Position numbers and translations under genes: made by a program. DNA of 64,000 bases from Streptomyces sp. RKAG293 (lineage in GTDB: Bacteria > Actinomycetota > Actinomycetes > Streptomycetales > Streptomycetaceae): the NCBI RefSeq assembly GCF_023701745.1, contig NZ_JAJOZB010000001.1, positions 6,361,501-6,425,500 of the forward strand, in the 5' to 3' direction. The notes under the pieces are model-generated. The model saw only the letters and a program-made list of their open reading frames with translations. It searched no databases and was not told the origin of the DNA. Shown piece after piece: positions 33,049 through 41,763 of the stretch (the first letter of the stretch is position 1; each line of letters begins with the position of its first letter).

Positions 33049-34315
33049 CCGCGGCAGGCCGCGGTACGGGCACCACCGGCCGGGCGCGGTCCGGCCCGCC
33101 CGCGCGGGTACGCATGCCGGCTCGGACGCCGGGACGGGCCCGGGGCGCGATTCCGCCAACGTCGATGGCGGCTCCGGCAACGGCGATGGCGGCGATGGTG
33201 ACGGCTTCGGCTACGGATCCGTGTCGCGCGGCGGCCCCACCCGGGCGGAACGGCGCAAGCTCGCCCGCAGGGTCAAGCGCAAGCGGCGCCGGTCGGCGGC
33301 GCGGGAGGTGCCGCTGCTGCTCGTCGTGGCCCTGCTGATCGCCCTGGTGCTGAAGACGTTCCTGCTGCAGGCCTTCGTCATCCCGTCCGGTTCGATGGAG
33401 CAGACCATCAGGATCAGCGACCGGGTGCTGGTCGACAAGTTGACTCCGTGGTTCGGCAGCACGCCGCAGCGCGGCGATGTCGTGGTCTTCAAGGACCCGG
33501 GCGGCTGGTTGGCGAACGAGCCCAAGCCCAAGCCGGATCCCGTGGTGGTCAAGCAGGTGAAGGAGTTCTTCACCTTCATCGGGCTGCTGCCGGCCTCGGG
33601 CGAACAGGACCTGATCAAGCGGGTGGTCGCGGTCGGCGGTGACACCGTGAAGTGCTGCGACAAGGACGGCCGGATCACCGTCAACGGCACACCGTTGATC
33701 GAGCCGTACATCAATCCGGGTGACATCCCCTCGCAGTCGCAGTTCAGTGTGAAGGTGCCCATGGGGCGGGTGTGGGTGATGGGGGACCACCGCTCCAACT
33801 CGGCCGACTCCCGTTTCCACATGGACCAGGCTGGTCAGGGGACGGTGCCGCTGGATCTGGTGGTGGGCCGGGCGTTCGTCATCGCGTGGCCGCTGGGTCA
33901 TTGGCGCAAACTGGAGGAGCCGGGGACGTATGCCTCGGTGCCCGACGCGCGGTCGACCGGCGCAAGTGCACTGGAACCGCCGACTAAGGTGGGCACGGCC
34001 AACAATGAGCAAGGAACGAACCCCCTCCCGACTCCTGCGGAACTCCCGCTCGTTATCGGAGTGGTGGGCCTGCGTCAGTCATGGCGCAGGCGGCAGCGCG
34101 GAATGAGGAGTGAACGTGGGGGACCTGGCGGTCGGCGCACGATCCGGATCCGGCGAGCCCGAAGACGGGGACATCCCGGCGGGCTCTGTCCAGAAGACGG
34201 CGGACGGCGGCTCGGCCCCCGATGCGGGGCACGAGAACGAGTCCGGGCACGAACCCGCGCCGGAACCCGGTGCGGCCGGCGGCGAGGACGGCGGGGCGGC
34301 GGGCCGGCGCCGTAA
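33041..34315 (+). CDS. sipX: Type I signal peptidase (SipX position), with a long C-terminal extension overlapping sipY
   Basis: The open frame gives 424 residues. A Gly/Asp-rich N-terminal region is followed by basic residues (ERRKLARRVKRKRRRSA), a transmembrane helix (PLLLVVALLIALVLKTFLLQ), catalytic Ser in IPSGSMEQTI near 118 and Lys in DLIKRVVAVGGD, and box E WVMGDHRSNSADSR. From about residue 305 the sequence contains a short hydrophobic ELPLVIGVVGL, then an Arg/Gly-rich low-complexity tail. The last 200 bases overlap the sipY coding region in another frame. The family is usually about 320 residues long, so the end may be a lost or shifted stop. GTG 33041 overlaps the previous stop. Confidence 0.85.
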   Translation: MGNRGRPRYGHHRPGAVRPARAGTHAGSDAGTGPGRDSANVDGGSGNGDGGDGDGFGYGSVSRGGPTRAERRKLARRVKRKRRRSAAREVPLLLVVALLIALVLKTFLLQAFVIPSGSMEQTIRISDRVLVDKLTPWFGSTPQRGDVVVFKDPGGWLANEPKPKPDPVVVKQVKEFFTFIGLLPASGEQDLIKRVVAVGGDTVKCCDKDGRITVNGTPLIEPYINPGDIPSQSQFSVKVPMGRVWVMGDHRSNSADSRFHMDQAGQGTVPLDLVVGRAFVIAWPLGHWRKLEEPGTYASVPDARSTGASALEPPTKVGTANNEQGTNPLPTPAELPLVIGVVGLRQSWRRRQRGMRSERGGPGGRRTIRIRRARRRGHPGGLCPEDGGRRLGPRCGARERVRARTRAGTRCGRRRGRRGGGPAP

Positions 34316-35111
34316 GCCGGAGCGCAAGCAGCGGTCGTTCTGGAAGGAACTGCCCCTGCTCATCGGCATCGCGCTGGTACTGGCGCTGTTGATCAAGACG
34401 TTCATGGTGCAGGCGTTCTCCATCCCGTCGGACTCGATGCAGAACACCCTGCAGGAGGGCGACCGGGTCCTGGTGGACAAGCTGACCCCGTGGTTCGGCT
34501 CCGAGCCCGACCGCGGCGAGGTCGTCGTCTTCCACGACCCGGGCGGCTGGCTGCCCGAGAACCCGCCGCCCAGCGGCAACGCGGTGTCGCGGGGGCTGCA
34601 GTCGGCCCTCAGCTTCATCGGTCTGATGCCCTCCGCGCAGGAGAAGGACCTGATCAAGCGGGTCATCGGCGTGGGCGGGGACACCGTCGAATGCAACGGC
34701 ACCGGTCCGCTGAAGGTGAACGGCAAGGCGCTCGTCGAGCCGTACGTCTACCCGGACAACACTCCGTGCACGATGGACAAGCCGTTCAAGGTGACGGTGC
34801 CCAAGGACCACATCTGGGTGATGGGCGATCACCGCCAGAACTCGCTGGACTCCCGCTACCACATGGACCAGCCGGGCAACGGGTACGTCCCGCTCGACGA
34901 CGTGGTCGGCCGTGCCTTCGTGAAGGCCTGGCCCGTCACCCGCTGGGGCATGCTGCCCATCCCCGACACCTTCGAACAGCCGGGGATCAACGCGGCGGGT
35001 GCCGCGCTGCCGGCCACCGCGGGGCTGGTGGGCGCGGTTCCGCTGGTGCTGATGCGCCGGCGCCGGCTGACCCGTAAGGGCGCGGATGCCGCCGGGGGCT
35101 CCGGGAGCTGA
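34116..35111 (+). CDS. sipY: Type I signal peptidase (SipY position)
   Basis: A 331-residue signal peptidase. An acidic Gly/Glu-rich cytoplasmic N-terminus of about 65 residues is followed by a transmembrane helix (LPLLIGIALVLALLIKTFMV), catalytic Ser in IPSDSMQNTL near 107, Lys in DLIKRVIGVGGDTVEC, box E WVMGDHRQNSLDSRYH, and a C-terminal hydrophobic helix (AGAALPATAGLVGAVPLVLM) ending in RRRRLTRK. Two anchors are expected for SipX, SipY and SipZ. The GTG at 34116 has GAGGAG five bases upstream. The GTG at 34110 is less likely. Confidence 0.93.
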   Translation: MGDLAVGARSGSGEPEDGDIPAGSVQKTADGGSAPDAGHENESGHEPAPEPGAAGGEDGGAAGRRRKPERKQRSFWKELPLLIGIALVLALLIKTFMVQAFSIPSDSMQNTLQEGDRVLVDKLTPWFGSEPDRGEVVVFHDPGGWLPENPPPSGNAVSRGLQSALSFIGLMPSAQEKDLIKRVIGVGGDTVECNGTGPLKVNGKALVEPYVYPDNTPCTMDKPFKVTVPKDHIWVMGDHRQNSLDSRYHMDQPGNGYVPLDDVVGRAFVKAWPVTRWGMLPIPDTFEQPGINAAGAALPATAGLVGAVPLVLMRRRRLTRKGADAAGGSGS

Positions 35112-35176
35112 CCGGCCGCAAATGCCTGCCGGGGACTGCTGACCTCGGCGGGTACCGCCGGGTAGGGTGCGGATCC

Positions 35177-35908
35177 ATGAGCAGCAGTTCCACGAGCAGC
35201 AGTGCGATACGTAGGGAAGACGGCCGGCTCGGACACGTACTGTCCGGGCTGGCCGTAGCCATGGGGTGTGTGCTGTTCCTGGGCGGCTTCGCCTGGGGAG
35301 CGGTGACCTACCGGCCCTACACCGTGCCGAGTCAGTCCATGCAGCCGACCGTGGAGCCGGGGGACCGGATCCTGGCGCAGCGGGTCGACGGGTCGGAGGT
35401 CCGGCGCGGCGACATCGTGGTCTTCCAGGATCAGCTGTGGGGCAGCGCGACGCTGGTCAAGCGCGTCGTCGGGGTGGACGGTGACGTCATCACCTGCTGC
35501 GACCAGCAGGGCCGGATGCTCGTCAACGGCAAACCGGTCGAGGAGAGCTATCTGCTGCACGGCGGACCGGCGTCGATCACGCCCTTCAAGACCACGGTTC
35601 CCAAGGGGCAGCTCTTCCTCCTCGGCGACAACCGGGCCGAGTCGCTGGACTCCCGTGTGCACATGACCGGCGGCGAGACCGGTACGGTGCCGCGCGGCGC
35701 GGTCCGGGCCCGGGTGGACGCCGTGGCATGGCCGCTCGGGCGGCTCGGCATGGTGGACCGGGCCAAGAACTTCACCGCGCTGCCCGGCGGGGTCTCCCAG
35801 CCGGGACCGCTGCGCTGGATCACCGTCGCGGTGTTCGCCGGAGCGGTGCTGATCCTCGGCGGCGCCGCGTACGGACCGATCGCCCGCAGACTGCGCCGCC
35901 GCCGGTGA
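35177..35908 (+). CDS. sipZ: Type I signal peptidase (SipZ position)
   Basis: A 243-residue signal peptidase with transmembrane helices at both ends: LSGLAVAMGCVLFLGGFAWG near 24 and WITVAVFAGAVLILGGAAYG near 215. Catalytic Ser is in VPSQSMQPTV near 53 and Lys in ATLVKRVVGVDGD. Box E reads LFLLGDNRAESLDSR, with Asn where the other three have His. It has its own short intergenic region (65 bases). Its stop overlaps the Nudix gene start (GTGA). Confidence 0.93.
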   Translation: MSSSSTSSSAIRREDGRLGHVLSGLAVAMGCVLFLGGFAWGAVTYRPYTVPSQSMQPTVEPGDRILAQRVDGSEVRRGDIVVFQDQLWGSATLVKRVVGVDGDVITCCDQQGRMLVNGKPVEESYLLHGGPASITPFKTTVPKGQLFLLGDNRAESLDSRVHMTGGETGTVPRGAVRARVDAVAWPLGRLGMVDRAKNFTALPGGVSQPGPLRWITVAVFAGAVLILGGAAYGPIARRLRRRR

Positions 35909-36387
35909 TCAGGCGCCGCGCGGCCCGGGTCGTCCTGCTGGATCCCGCGGACCGCATCCTGCTGCTGCACGGCTTCGAACCGGCCGACCCTTCGACGACC
36001 TGGTGGTTCACCCCGGGCGGCGGGGTCGAGGAGGGCGAGAGCCTGGACGCGGCGGCCCGCCGGGAACTGGCCGAGGAGACCGGGATGACCTCGGTGGAGC
36101 TGGGGCCGGTGCTGTGGGAGCGGACGTGTTCGTTCGCGTTCGACGGGCGCCGGTGGGAGCAGGACGAGTGGTACTACCTGGCACGCACCAGGACCACGGA
36201 CTTCGACACCGGTGGGCACACCGAACTGGAGCGGCGCAGCGTCGCCGGGCTCCGGTGGTGGACCTGCGAGGAACTTCTGTCCTCTCGTGAGACGGTGTAC
36301 CCGATCAGGCTCGCCGGGCTGCTGCGTACGCTGCTCGACGAAGGACCCCCACAATTCCCGATCCCGCTGGGGACGGAGCGTGACTGA
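35905..36387 (+). CDS. Nudix hydrolase
   Basis: A 160-residue Nudix protein that hydrolyses nucleoside diphosphates linked to another moiety. The complete Nudix box is GGGVEEGESLDAAARRELAE followed by ETGM, with the metal-binding REXXEE glutamates in place. The domain begins at residue 4 (RRAARVVLLDPADRILLLHG) and includes WWFTPGGG. The substrate is unknown. The GTG start overlaps the sipZ stop by four bases, so it is translationally coupled to the signal peptidases. Confidence 0.93.
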   Translation: MIRRRAARVVLLDPADRILLLHGFEPADPSTTWWFTPGGGVEEGESLDAAARRELAEETGMTSVELGPVLWERTCSFAFDGRRWEQDEWYYLARTRTTDFDTGGHTELERRSVAGLRWWTCEELLSSRETVYPIRLAGLLRTLLDEGPPQFPIPLGTERD

Positions 36388-36426
36388 CGCACAATGGGGG
36401 GACGTACGGCTGAAGGGGAACATGCG

Positions 36427-36753
36427 ATGAGCGCCGAGGACCTCGAGAAGTACGAGACCGAGATGGAGCTGAAGCTCTACCGGGAGTACCGCGATGTCGT
36501 CGGGTTGTTCAAATATGTGATCGAGACCGAGCGGCGTTTCTACCTCACCAACGATTACGAGATGCAGGTGCACTCGGTTCAGGGTGAGGTTTTCTTCGAG
36601 GTGTCCATGGCTGACGCCTGGGTGTGGGACATGTACCGGCCGGCCCGCTTCGTGAAGCAGGTCAGGGTCCTCACATTCAAGGACGTGAACATCGAAGAGC
36701 TGAACAAGGCCGATCTCGATCTGGCGTCCGACGAAGCGGGCTTCAACAGCTGA
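36427..36753 (+). CDS. Conserved actinobacterial protein (DUF2469)
   Basis: A 108-residue protein, very highly conserved in actinobacteria, with segments SAEDLEKYETEMELKLYREY, DVVGLFKYVIETERRFYL, NDYEMQVHSVQGEVFFEV and DAWVWDMYRPARFVKQVRVL. Its function is not established. It is rich in Tyr, Phe and acidic residues and has no catalytic motif. AGGGGAA lies 7 bases before the ATG. An in-frame start 33 bases upstream is less likely. It sits between the Nudix gene and a YraN-type nuclease, its usual context. Confidence 0.9.
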   Translation: MSAEDLEKYETEMELKLYREYRDVVGLFKYVIETERRFYLTNDYEMQVHSVQGEVFFEVSMADAWVWDMYRPARFVKQVRVLTFKDVNIEELNKADLDLASDEAGFNS

Positions 36754-36832
36754 CCCCGGGTGGGGATGACGGCCCGCCGACCGGCCTCTCCGACCGGGTT
36801 ATCCACAGCTGAGTTCAAGATCATCTCTAGTG

Positions 36833-36867
36833 CACCACCTCCGTCACAGTGAGTGGCGGAGGTGGTG
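36833..36867 (+). promoter_or_regulatory. Hairpin that buries the ribosome-binding site of the YraN-type gene
   Basis: CACCACCTCCG (36833–36843) is the exact reverse complement of CGGAGGTGGTG (36857–36867), an 11-bp stem with a 13-base loop. The right arm contains GGAGG (36858–36862), the only good Shine–Dalgarno sequence for the GTG at 36871. The hairpin may terminate the DUF2469 transcript, or it may gate translation of the downstream gene. Confidence 0.6.
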
Positions 36868-36870
36868 TGC

Positions 36871-37230
36871 GTGAACGCACGAGCAGCCCGTGGCAGGTAC
36901 GGCGAGGAACTGGCGGCCCGCTGGCTGGCCACGGCCGGCCTGAGAGTGCTGGAACGGAACTGGCGGTGCCGCGGCGGCGAGGTGGACATCGTCGCGTCCG
37001 AGGGCGACGCGCTGGTGATGTGCGAGGTGAAGACCCGCACCGGCGGTGACTACGAGCACCCCATGGCGGCCGTCACCCCGCGCAAGGCGGAGCGGCTGCG
37101 GCTGCTCGCCGAGTGCTGGCTCAGCGAGCACGGCGGCCCGCCCTCCGGCGGGGTGCGGATCGACCTGGTCGGGGTGGTCCTGCCCGGCCGCGGCGCGGCC
37201 CGGGTCGAGCATGTCCGGGGGGTGGCCTGA
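36871..37230 (+). CDS. YraN family putative endonuclease (UPF0102)
   Basis: A 119-residue protein with a PD-(D/E)xK nuclease-like core: RYGEELAARWLATAGLRVLE, RGGEVDIVASEGDALVMCEV and KTRTGGDYEHPMAAV. The E-V-D and E-V-K residues are the putative metal and catalytic ligands. Activity is inferred from the fold. The GTG at 36871 was chosen because GGAGG lies 8 bases upstream. An upstream in-frame GTG at 36853 would sit in the loop of the hairpin and lacks a ribosome-binding site. Its stop overlaps the ComM-like gene start by one base. Confidence 0.9.
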   Translation: MNARAARGRYGEELAARWLATAGLRVLERNWRCRGGEVDIVASEGDALVMCEVKTRTGGDYEHPMAAVTPRKAERLRLLAECWLSEHGGPPSGGVRIDLVGVVLPGRGAARVEHVRGVA

Positions 37231-38840
37231 TGGGCTTCGCCCGCACCTGCTCGGTGGCCCTGGTCGGGGTGGAGGGCGTGGTCGTCGAGGTCCAGGCCGA
37301 CCTCGAACCGGGGCTCGCCGCCTTCACCCTCGTCGGACTGCCCGACAAGAGCCTGAGCGAGAGCCGCGACCGCGTCCGCGCGGCGATCGTGAACAGCGGC
37401 GAGACCTGGCCGCAGAAGAAACTCACCGTGGGCCTCAGCCCCGCCTCGGTCCCCAAGAGCGGCAGCGGCTTCGATCTCGGGGTCGCGTGCGCGGTCCTCG
37501 CCGCCAACGAACGGATCGCGCCCCGGGCCATCGCCGATCTGATGATGATCGGCGAGCTGGGCCTCGACGGCCGGGTGCGGCCGGTCCGCGGGGTGCTGCC
37601 CGCCGTCCTGGCCGCGGCCGACGCCGGGTACCGGCACGTCGTCGTTCCGGAACGCACCGCGGCCGAGGCCTCGCTCGTCCCGGGAGTCTCGGTGCTCGGC
37701 ATCCGCACGCTGCGCCAGCTCGTCGCGATCCTCAACGACGAGACGGTCCCGGAAGAGGAGGAGGACCGGGACGAGGGGCGCCCCGACCCGCTGCTCGCCG
37801 GGCTCGCGGTGCCCGGGGCCGGCATGGGCACCGGAGTCTCCGACCGGGAGGTGCTCCCCGACCTCGCGGACGTCGCGGGCCAGCACACCGCCCGGCGCGC
37901 CCTGGAGATCTCCGCGGCCGGCGGCCATCACCTGTACTTGAAGGGCCCGCCGGGCGCCGGCAAGACGATGCTGGCCGAGCGGCTGGCCGGGCTCCTGCCG
38001 CGGCTCACCGCACAGGAGTCCCTGGAGGTCACCGCGGTGCACTCGGTCGCCGGGATCCTCCCTCCCGGCAAACCGCTGATCGACACCCCGCCGTACTGCT
38101 CCCCGCACCACTCGGCGACCATGCCCTCCATCATCGGCGGCGGCAGCGGCCTGCCCAGGCCGGGCGCGGTCTCCCTGGCCCATCGCGGTGTGCTCTTCCT
38201 GGACGAGGCACCGGAGTTCAGCGGCCGGGTGCTCGACGCGATGCGGCAGCCCCTGGAGTCCGGACACGTCGTGGTGGCCCGTTCCGCCGGAGTGATGCGG
38301 CTGCCCGCGCGCTTCCTGCTCGTCCTCGCCGCGAACCCCTGTCCGTGCGGACGGCATTCGCTGCTGGGGCTGGGGTGCGACTGCTCACCGGCCGCGGTCC
38401 GCCGGTACCAGGCGAGACTGTCCGGGCCGCTCCTGGACCGGGTGGACCTCCGCGTCCAGGTCGAGGCGGTGACCCGTACGGAATTGATCGAGGGCGCCTC
38501 GGGCGCCGAGCCCAGCGCGCGGGTCGCGGACCGGGTGCGGCTGGCGAGGGAACGGGCGGCGGTCCGGTACGCGGAGACCCCGTGGCGGACCAACAGCGAG
38601 GTGCCAGGCCATGAGCTGCGCACCCGCTGGCAGGTGGGCCCGGCCGGACTGCGGGAGGCCGAAAGGGACATGGAGCGCGGACTGCTCACCGCCCGGGGTC
38701 TGGACCGCGTCCTGCGAGTGGCCTGGACGATCGCCGATCTCGCCGGGGTCGAACGGCCCGGTCCACAGGAGATGGCGGAGGCCCTGCAACTGCGCACCGG
38801 CATCGCCCGCGGTGTACCGGCCGTCGTGGGCGGTGGCTGA
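37230..38840 (+). CDS. ComM/YifB-like AAA+ ATPase (Mg-chelatase-like)
   Basis: A 536-residue ATPase. It begins MGFARTCSVALVGVEGVVVE, the N-terminal ChlI/ComM domain, with GLPDKSLSESRDRVRAAIVN and LSPASVPKSGSGFDL. The AAA+ module has Walker A LKGPPGAGKTMLAERLAGLL, RGVLFLDEAPEF (Walker B), sensor region VLAANPCPCGR with cysteines PCPCGR and GCDCSP, and C-terminal helices LTARGLDRVLRVAWTIADLA. ComM is a helicase in natural transformation, extending recombination after DprA and RecA. Here it sits directly before dprA and overlaps it by one base. Streptomyces is not known to be naturally competent, so the housekeeping role is unclear. Confidence 0.93.
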   Translation: MGFARTCSVALVGVEGVVVEVQADLEPGLAAFTLVGLPDKSLSESRDRVRAAIVNSGETWPQKKLTVGLSPASVPKSGSGFDLGVACAVLAANERIAPRAIADLMMIGELGLDGRVRPVRGVLPAVLAAADAGYRHVVVPERTAAEASLVPGVSVLGIRTLRQLVAILNDETVPEEEEDRDEGRPDPLLAGLAVPGAGMGTGVSDREVLPDLADVAGQHTARRALEISAAGGHHLYLKGPPGAGKTMLAERLAGLLPRLTAQESLEVTAVHSVAGILPPGKPLIDTPPYCSPHHSATMPSIIGGGSGLPRPGAVSLAHRGVLFLDEAPEFSGRVLDAMRQPLESGHVVVARSAGVMRLPARFLLVLAANPCPCGRHSLLGLGCDCSPAAVRRYQARLSGPLLDRVDLRVQVEAVTRTELIEGASGAEPSARVADRVRLARERAAVRYAETPWRTNSEVPGHELRTRWQVGPAGLREAERDMERGLLTARGLDRVLRVAWTIADLAGVERPGPQEMAEALQLRTGIARGVPAVVGGG

Positions 38841-39985
38841 TGGACGTCGGTGAGGAAGAGCGGCTCGCCCGCGCCGCGCTGACCCGGATCGCCGATCCCG
38901 GTGACGAGACCGTCGGCGGATGGCTGCGGGAGTGCGAGCCACGGGACGTGGTGCGGGAGATCCTGGCCGGTGCGCCGCTGCCGGGGGCGAGCGAGCGGCG
39001 GATGGCCGGCTACCGGATACGCGCCGGAGCGCTGGACCCCGCCGCGGATCTGGCCGCGGTGGCGGCGCTCGGCGGGCGCTTCGTCTGCCCGGGCGACGCC
39101 GACTGGCCCGCGCAACTGGACGATCTCGGCGCCGCACGGCCCTACGGCCTGTGGGTGCGGGGGCGGCCGAAGCTGCGGATGTGGGCCCTGCGGTCGGTCG
39201 CCGTGGTGGGCGCCCGGGCCTGTACCGACTACGGCGCCCATATGGCGGCCCGGCTGGGCGCGGGGCTGGCCGAAGCCGGCTGGGTGGTGGTCTCGGGCGC
39301 GGCGTACGGCGTGGACGGCGCGGCCCACCGGGGCGCGCTGTCGGCGGCCGGGGCGACCATCGCGGTGCTGGCCTGCGGAGCGGACGTGCCCTATCCGCCG
39401 GGGCACGCCGACTTGATCTCCCGGATCGCGGAACAGGGCCTCGTCATCGGCGAGTTGCCACCGGGCTCCCATCCGACCCGCAGCAGGTTCGTGCTCCGCA
39501 ACCGCGTCATCGCCGCCCTCACGCGCGGCACCGTGGTGGTAGAGGCACAGCACCGCAGCGGCTCGCTGATCACCGCGCGGTGCGCCCGGGAACTGGGGCG
39601 GCTGACGATGGGCGTGCCGGGCCCGTGCACCTCGGGCCTGTCGGCCGGTGTGCATGAACTGCTGCGCAATGAGGCGGCGCTGGTCACCGACGCGGCGGAG
39701 GTCGTCGAGATGGTCGGCCGGATCGGCGGGGACCTAGCGCCCGAGCGACGCGGTCCGGTACTGCCCAGGGATCTGCTGGAGGCCGCCGCCACGCGGGTGC
39801 TGGAGGCGCTGCCCGCCCAAGGCGGCGCCGGCGTCGAGCAGATCGCCCGCGCCTCGGCCACCGGAAAGGACGACACGCTCGGACGCCTCTACGAATTGCA
39901 GGCACTCGGCTTCGTGGAACGGGACGGCGAACGATGGAAGTTGACCCGATTCACCCAGGACGGGACGGTTCCCCGGGCAGAGTGA
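38840..39985 (+). CDS. dprA: DNA-processing protein DprA
   Basis: A 381-residue protein that binds single-stranded DNA and loads RecA in transformation and recombination. The Rossmann-like domain contains YGLWVRGRPKLRMWALRSVA, VVGARACTDYGAHMAARLGA, VVVSGAAYGVDGAAHRGALS, IAVLACGADVPYPPGHADL, FVLRNRVIAALTRGTVVVEA and SGSLITARCARELGR. A C-terminal winged-helix-like domain (LEALPAQGGAGVEQIARASA) completes it. The ATG overlaps the ComM-like stop by one base. A 267-base gap to whiG follows. Confidence 0.95.
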   Translation: MDVGEEERLARAALTRIADPGDETVGGWLRECEPRDVVREILAGAPLPGASERRMAGYRIRAGALDPAADLAAVAALGGRFVCPGDADWPAQLDDLGAARPYGLWVRGRPKLRMWALRSVAVVGARACTDYGAHMAARLGAGLAEAGWVVVSGAAYGVDGAAHRGALSAAGATIAVLACGADVPYPPGHADLISRIAEQGLVIGELPPGSHPTRSRFVLRNRVIAALTRGTVVVEAQHRSGSLITARCARELGRLTMGVPGPCTSGLSAGVHELLRNEAALVTDAAEVVEMVGRIGGDLAPERRGPVLPRDLLEAAATRVLEALPAQGGAGVEQIARASATGKDDTLGRLYELQALGFVERDGERWKLTRFTQDGTVPRAE

Positions 39986-40252
39986 CCCGGTCAACACGGA
40001 GCACCTCGGGGGAAGGTGGTTGACCTGGGGCAATCGGGTGAAGAGGTTTGGAGTCGGCGTGGGGAATGCATGATTGCTCAACATTCCCTCGCGGGAGACT
40101 CGCGGTGGACTCGCAGCCCCGAACCCCTCAGCGGAACGTATCTGCGCATGCCCCACACGGAAGTCGTAGCAATAAGCGACACTATGGTCACGCTACGCTC
40201 CCATTGACCCCATTTTCAGCCCACGTCTCGGCAGAACGGCACAAGACGACGC

Positions 40253-41089
40253 ATGCCCCAGCACACCCCCGGGCCGGACCGGGCCACGGCGGCCACCGCC
40301 GCGCGCAGTGCCCCCCGTCCCGCCGCCCCCACCTCGCTCGACGCGCTGTGGCGGACCTACAAGTCCACGGCGGACGCGAAGCTCCGGGAGCAGCTCATCC
40401 TGCACTACTCACCGCTGGTGAAGTACGTGGCGGGACGGGTCAGCGTCGGCCTGCCGGCCAACGTCGAGCAGGCGGACTTCGTGTCCTCGGGGGTCTTCGG
40501 GCTCATCGACGCCATCGAGAAGTTCGACCCGGAACGGGCGATCAAGTTCGAGACGTACGCGATCACCCGGATCCGCGGCGCCATGATCGACGAGCTGCGG
40601 GCGCTGGACTGGATCCCGCGCTCCGTACGGCAGAAGGCGCGCGCGGTGGAGCGCGCCTACGCCACCCTGGAGGCCTCGCTCCGGCGAACCCCCAGCGAGT
40701 CCGAGGTCGCCGCCGAGATGGGCGTCGGCCTGGAGGAACTGCACGGTGTGTTCAGCGCCCTGTCGCTGGCCAACGTGGTGGCGCTGGAGGAACTGCTGCA
40801 CGTCGGCGGTGACAGCGGCGACCGGCTCAGCCTGGTCGACACCCTGGAGGACACCGGCGCCGACAACCCGGTCGAGGTCGCGGAGGACCGCGAGTTGCGC
40901 CGGCTGCTGGCCCGCGCGGTGAACACGCTTCCGGAGCGCGAGAAGACCGTGGTGACGCTCTACTACTACGAGGGGCTCACGCTCGCCGAGATCGGCCAGG
41001 TGCTCGGTGTCACCGAGAGCCGGGTCAGCCAGATCCACACCAAATCGGTGCTGCAGTTGCGCGCGAAGCTGGCGGACGTCGGCCGCTGA
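40253..41089 (+). CDS. whiG: RNA polymerase sigma factor WhiG (sporulation, FliA type)
   Basis: A 278-residue group 3 sigma factor that starts the switch from aerial hyphae to spores. After a 27-residue Ala/Pro-rich start come region 2 (LREQLILHYSPLVKYVAGRV, then FVSSGVFGLIDAIEKFDPER and FETYAITRIRGAMIDELRAL), region 3 (YATLEASLRRTPSESEVAAE) and region 4 (LPEREKTVVTLYYYEGLTLA, then EIGQVLGVTESRVSQIHTKS). In Streptomyces WhiG drives whiI and whiH and is restrained by the RsiG anti-sigma with c-di-GMP. The ATG is 267 bases after dprA. I saw no convincing promoter. Confidence 0.97.
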   Translation: MPQHTPGPDRATAATAARSAPRPAAPTSLDALWRTYKSTADAKLREQLILHYSPLVKYVAGRVSVGLPANVEQADFVSSGVFGLIDAIEKFDPERAIKFETYAITRIRGAMIDELRALDWIPRSVRQKARAVERAYATLEASLRRTPSESEVAAEMGVGLEELHGVFSALSLANVVALEELLHVGGDSGDRLSLVDTLEDTGADNPVEVAEDRELRRLLARAVNTLPEREKTVVTLYYYEGLTLAEIGQVLGVTESRVSQIHTKSVLQLRAKLADVGR

Positions 41090-41115
41090 CGCCGGTCACC
41101 GCCTACAGTGGACGG

Positions 41116-41763
41116 GTGCCCAGGATTCGAGCGGCCTCGGTGGCCGAGCACCGGACGATGCAGCGCGACGCCCTGCTGGACGCCGCCCGATCCCTCCTGA
41201 CCGAGGGCGGCACAGAGGCGCTGACCTTCCCCGCCCTGGCCGAACGCACCGGCCTCGCGCGGTCGTCCGTCTATGAGTACTTCCGCTCCCGGGCGGCCGT
41301 CGTCGAGGAACTGTGTTCCGTCGACTTCCCGGTCTGGGCCGCCGAGGTCGAGGCGGCGATGGAGGCCGCCGACGGCGCCGCCGCCAAGATCGAGGCGTAT
41401 GTGCGCAGTCAGCTCACCCTGGTCGGCGACCGGCGGCACCGGGCCGTGGTGGCGATCTCGGCGGGCGAGCTGGACGCCGGGGCCCGCGAGAAGATCCGCG
41501 CGGCGCACGGTGGTCTGGTCGCCATGGTGGTCGAGGCGCTGGGCGACCTCGGGCACGAGGAGCCGCGGCTGACGGCCATGCTGCTGCAGGGCGTCGTGGA
41601 CGCCGCGGTGCGCCGGATCGAGCTGGGTGCCGCCGAGGTCCCGGAGCGGATCGTCGACGCCGCGGTGGCCATGGCCCTGCGCGGAGTGCAGAGCCCGGCC
41701 ACCACCGCGGCCCCGGACCCGGTATTGGATTCGGACCCGGCTGCGCTCGTCGAACAGCCGTAG
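41116..41763 (+). CDS. TetR-family transcriptional regulator
   Basis: A 215-residue regulator. The N-terminal helix-turn-helix (QRDALLDAARSLLTEGGTEA, LTFPALAERTGLARSSVYEY, FRSRAAVVEELC) is typical. The remainder is helical, with an uncharacterised ligand domain. It lies 26 bases after whiG on the same strand and may be cotranscribed. Its 3' 350 bases are overlapped by the reverse-strand open frame of the M23-like gene. The target is unknown. Confidence 0.9.
   Translation: MPRIRAASVAEHRTMQRDALLDAARSLLTEGGTEALTFPALAERTGLARSSVYEYFRSRAAVVEELCSVDFPVWAAEVEAAMEAADGAAAKIEAYVRSQLTLVGDRRHRAVVAISAGELDAGAREKIRAAHGGLVAMVVEALGDLGHEEPRLTAMLLQGVVDAAVRRIELGAAEVPERIVDAAVAMALRGVQSPATTAAPDPVLDSDPAALVEQP

Noticed and set aside
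36799..36807. An origin of replication
   Set aside because: Only one DnaA box is present here and one more 5.7 kb away. No cluster, AT-rich region, dnaA or dnaN is present.
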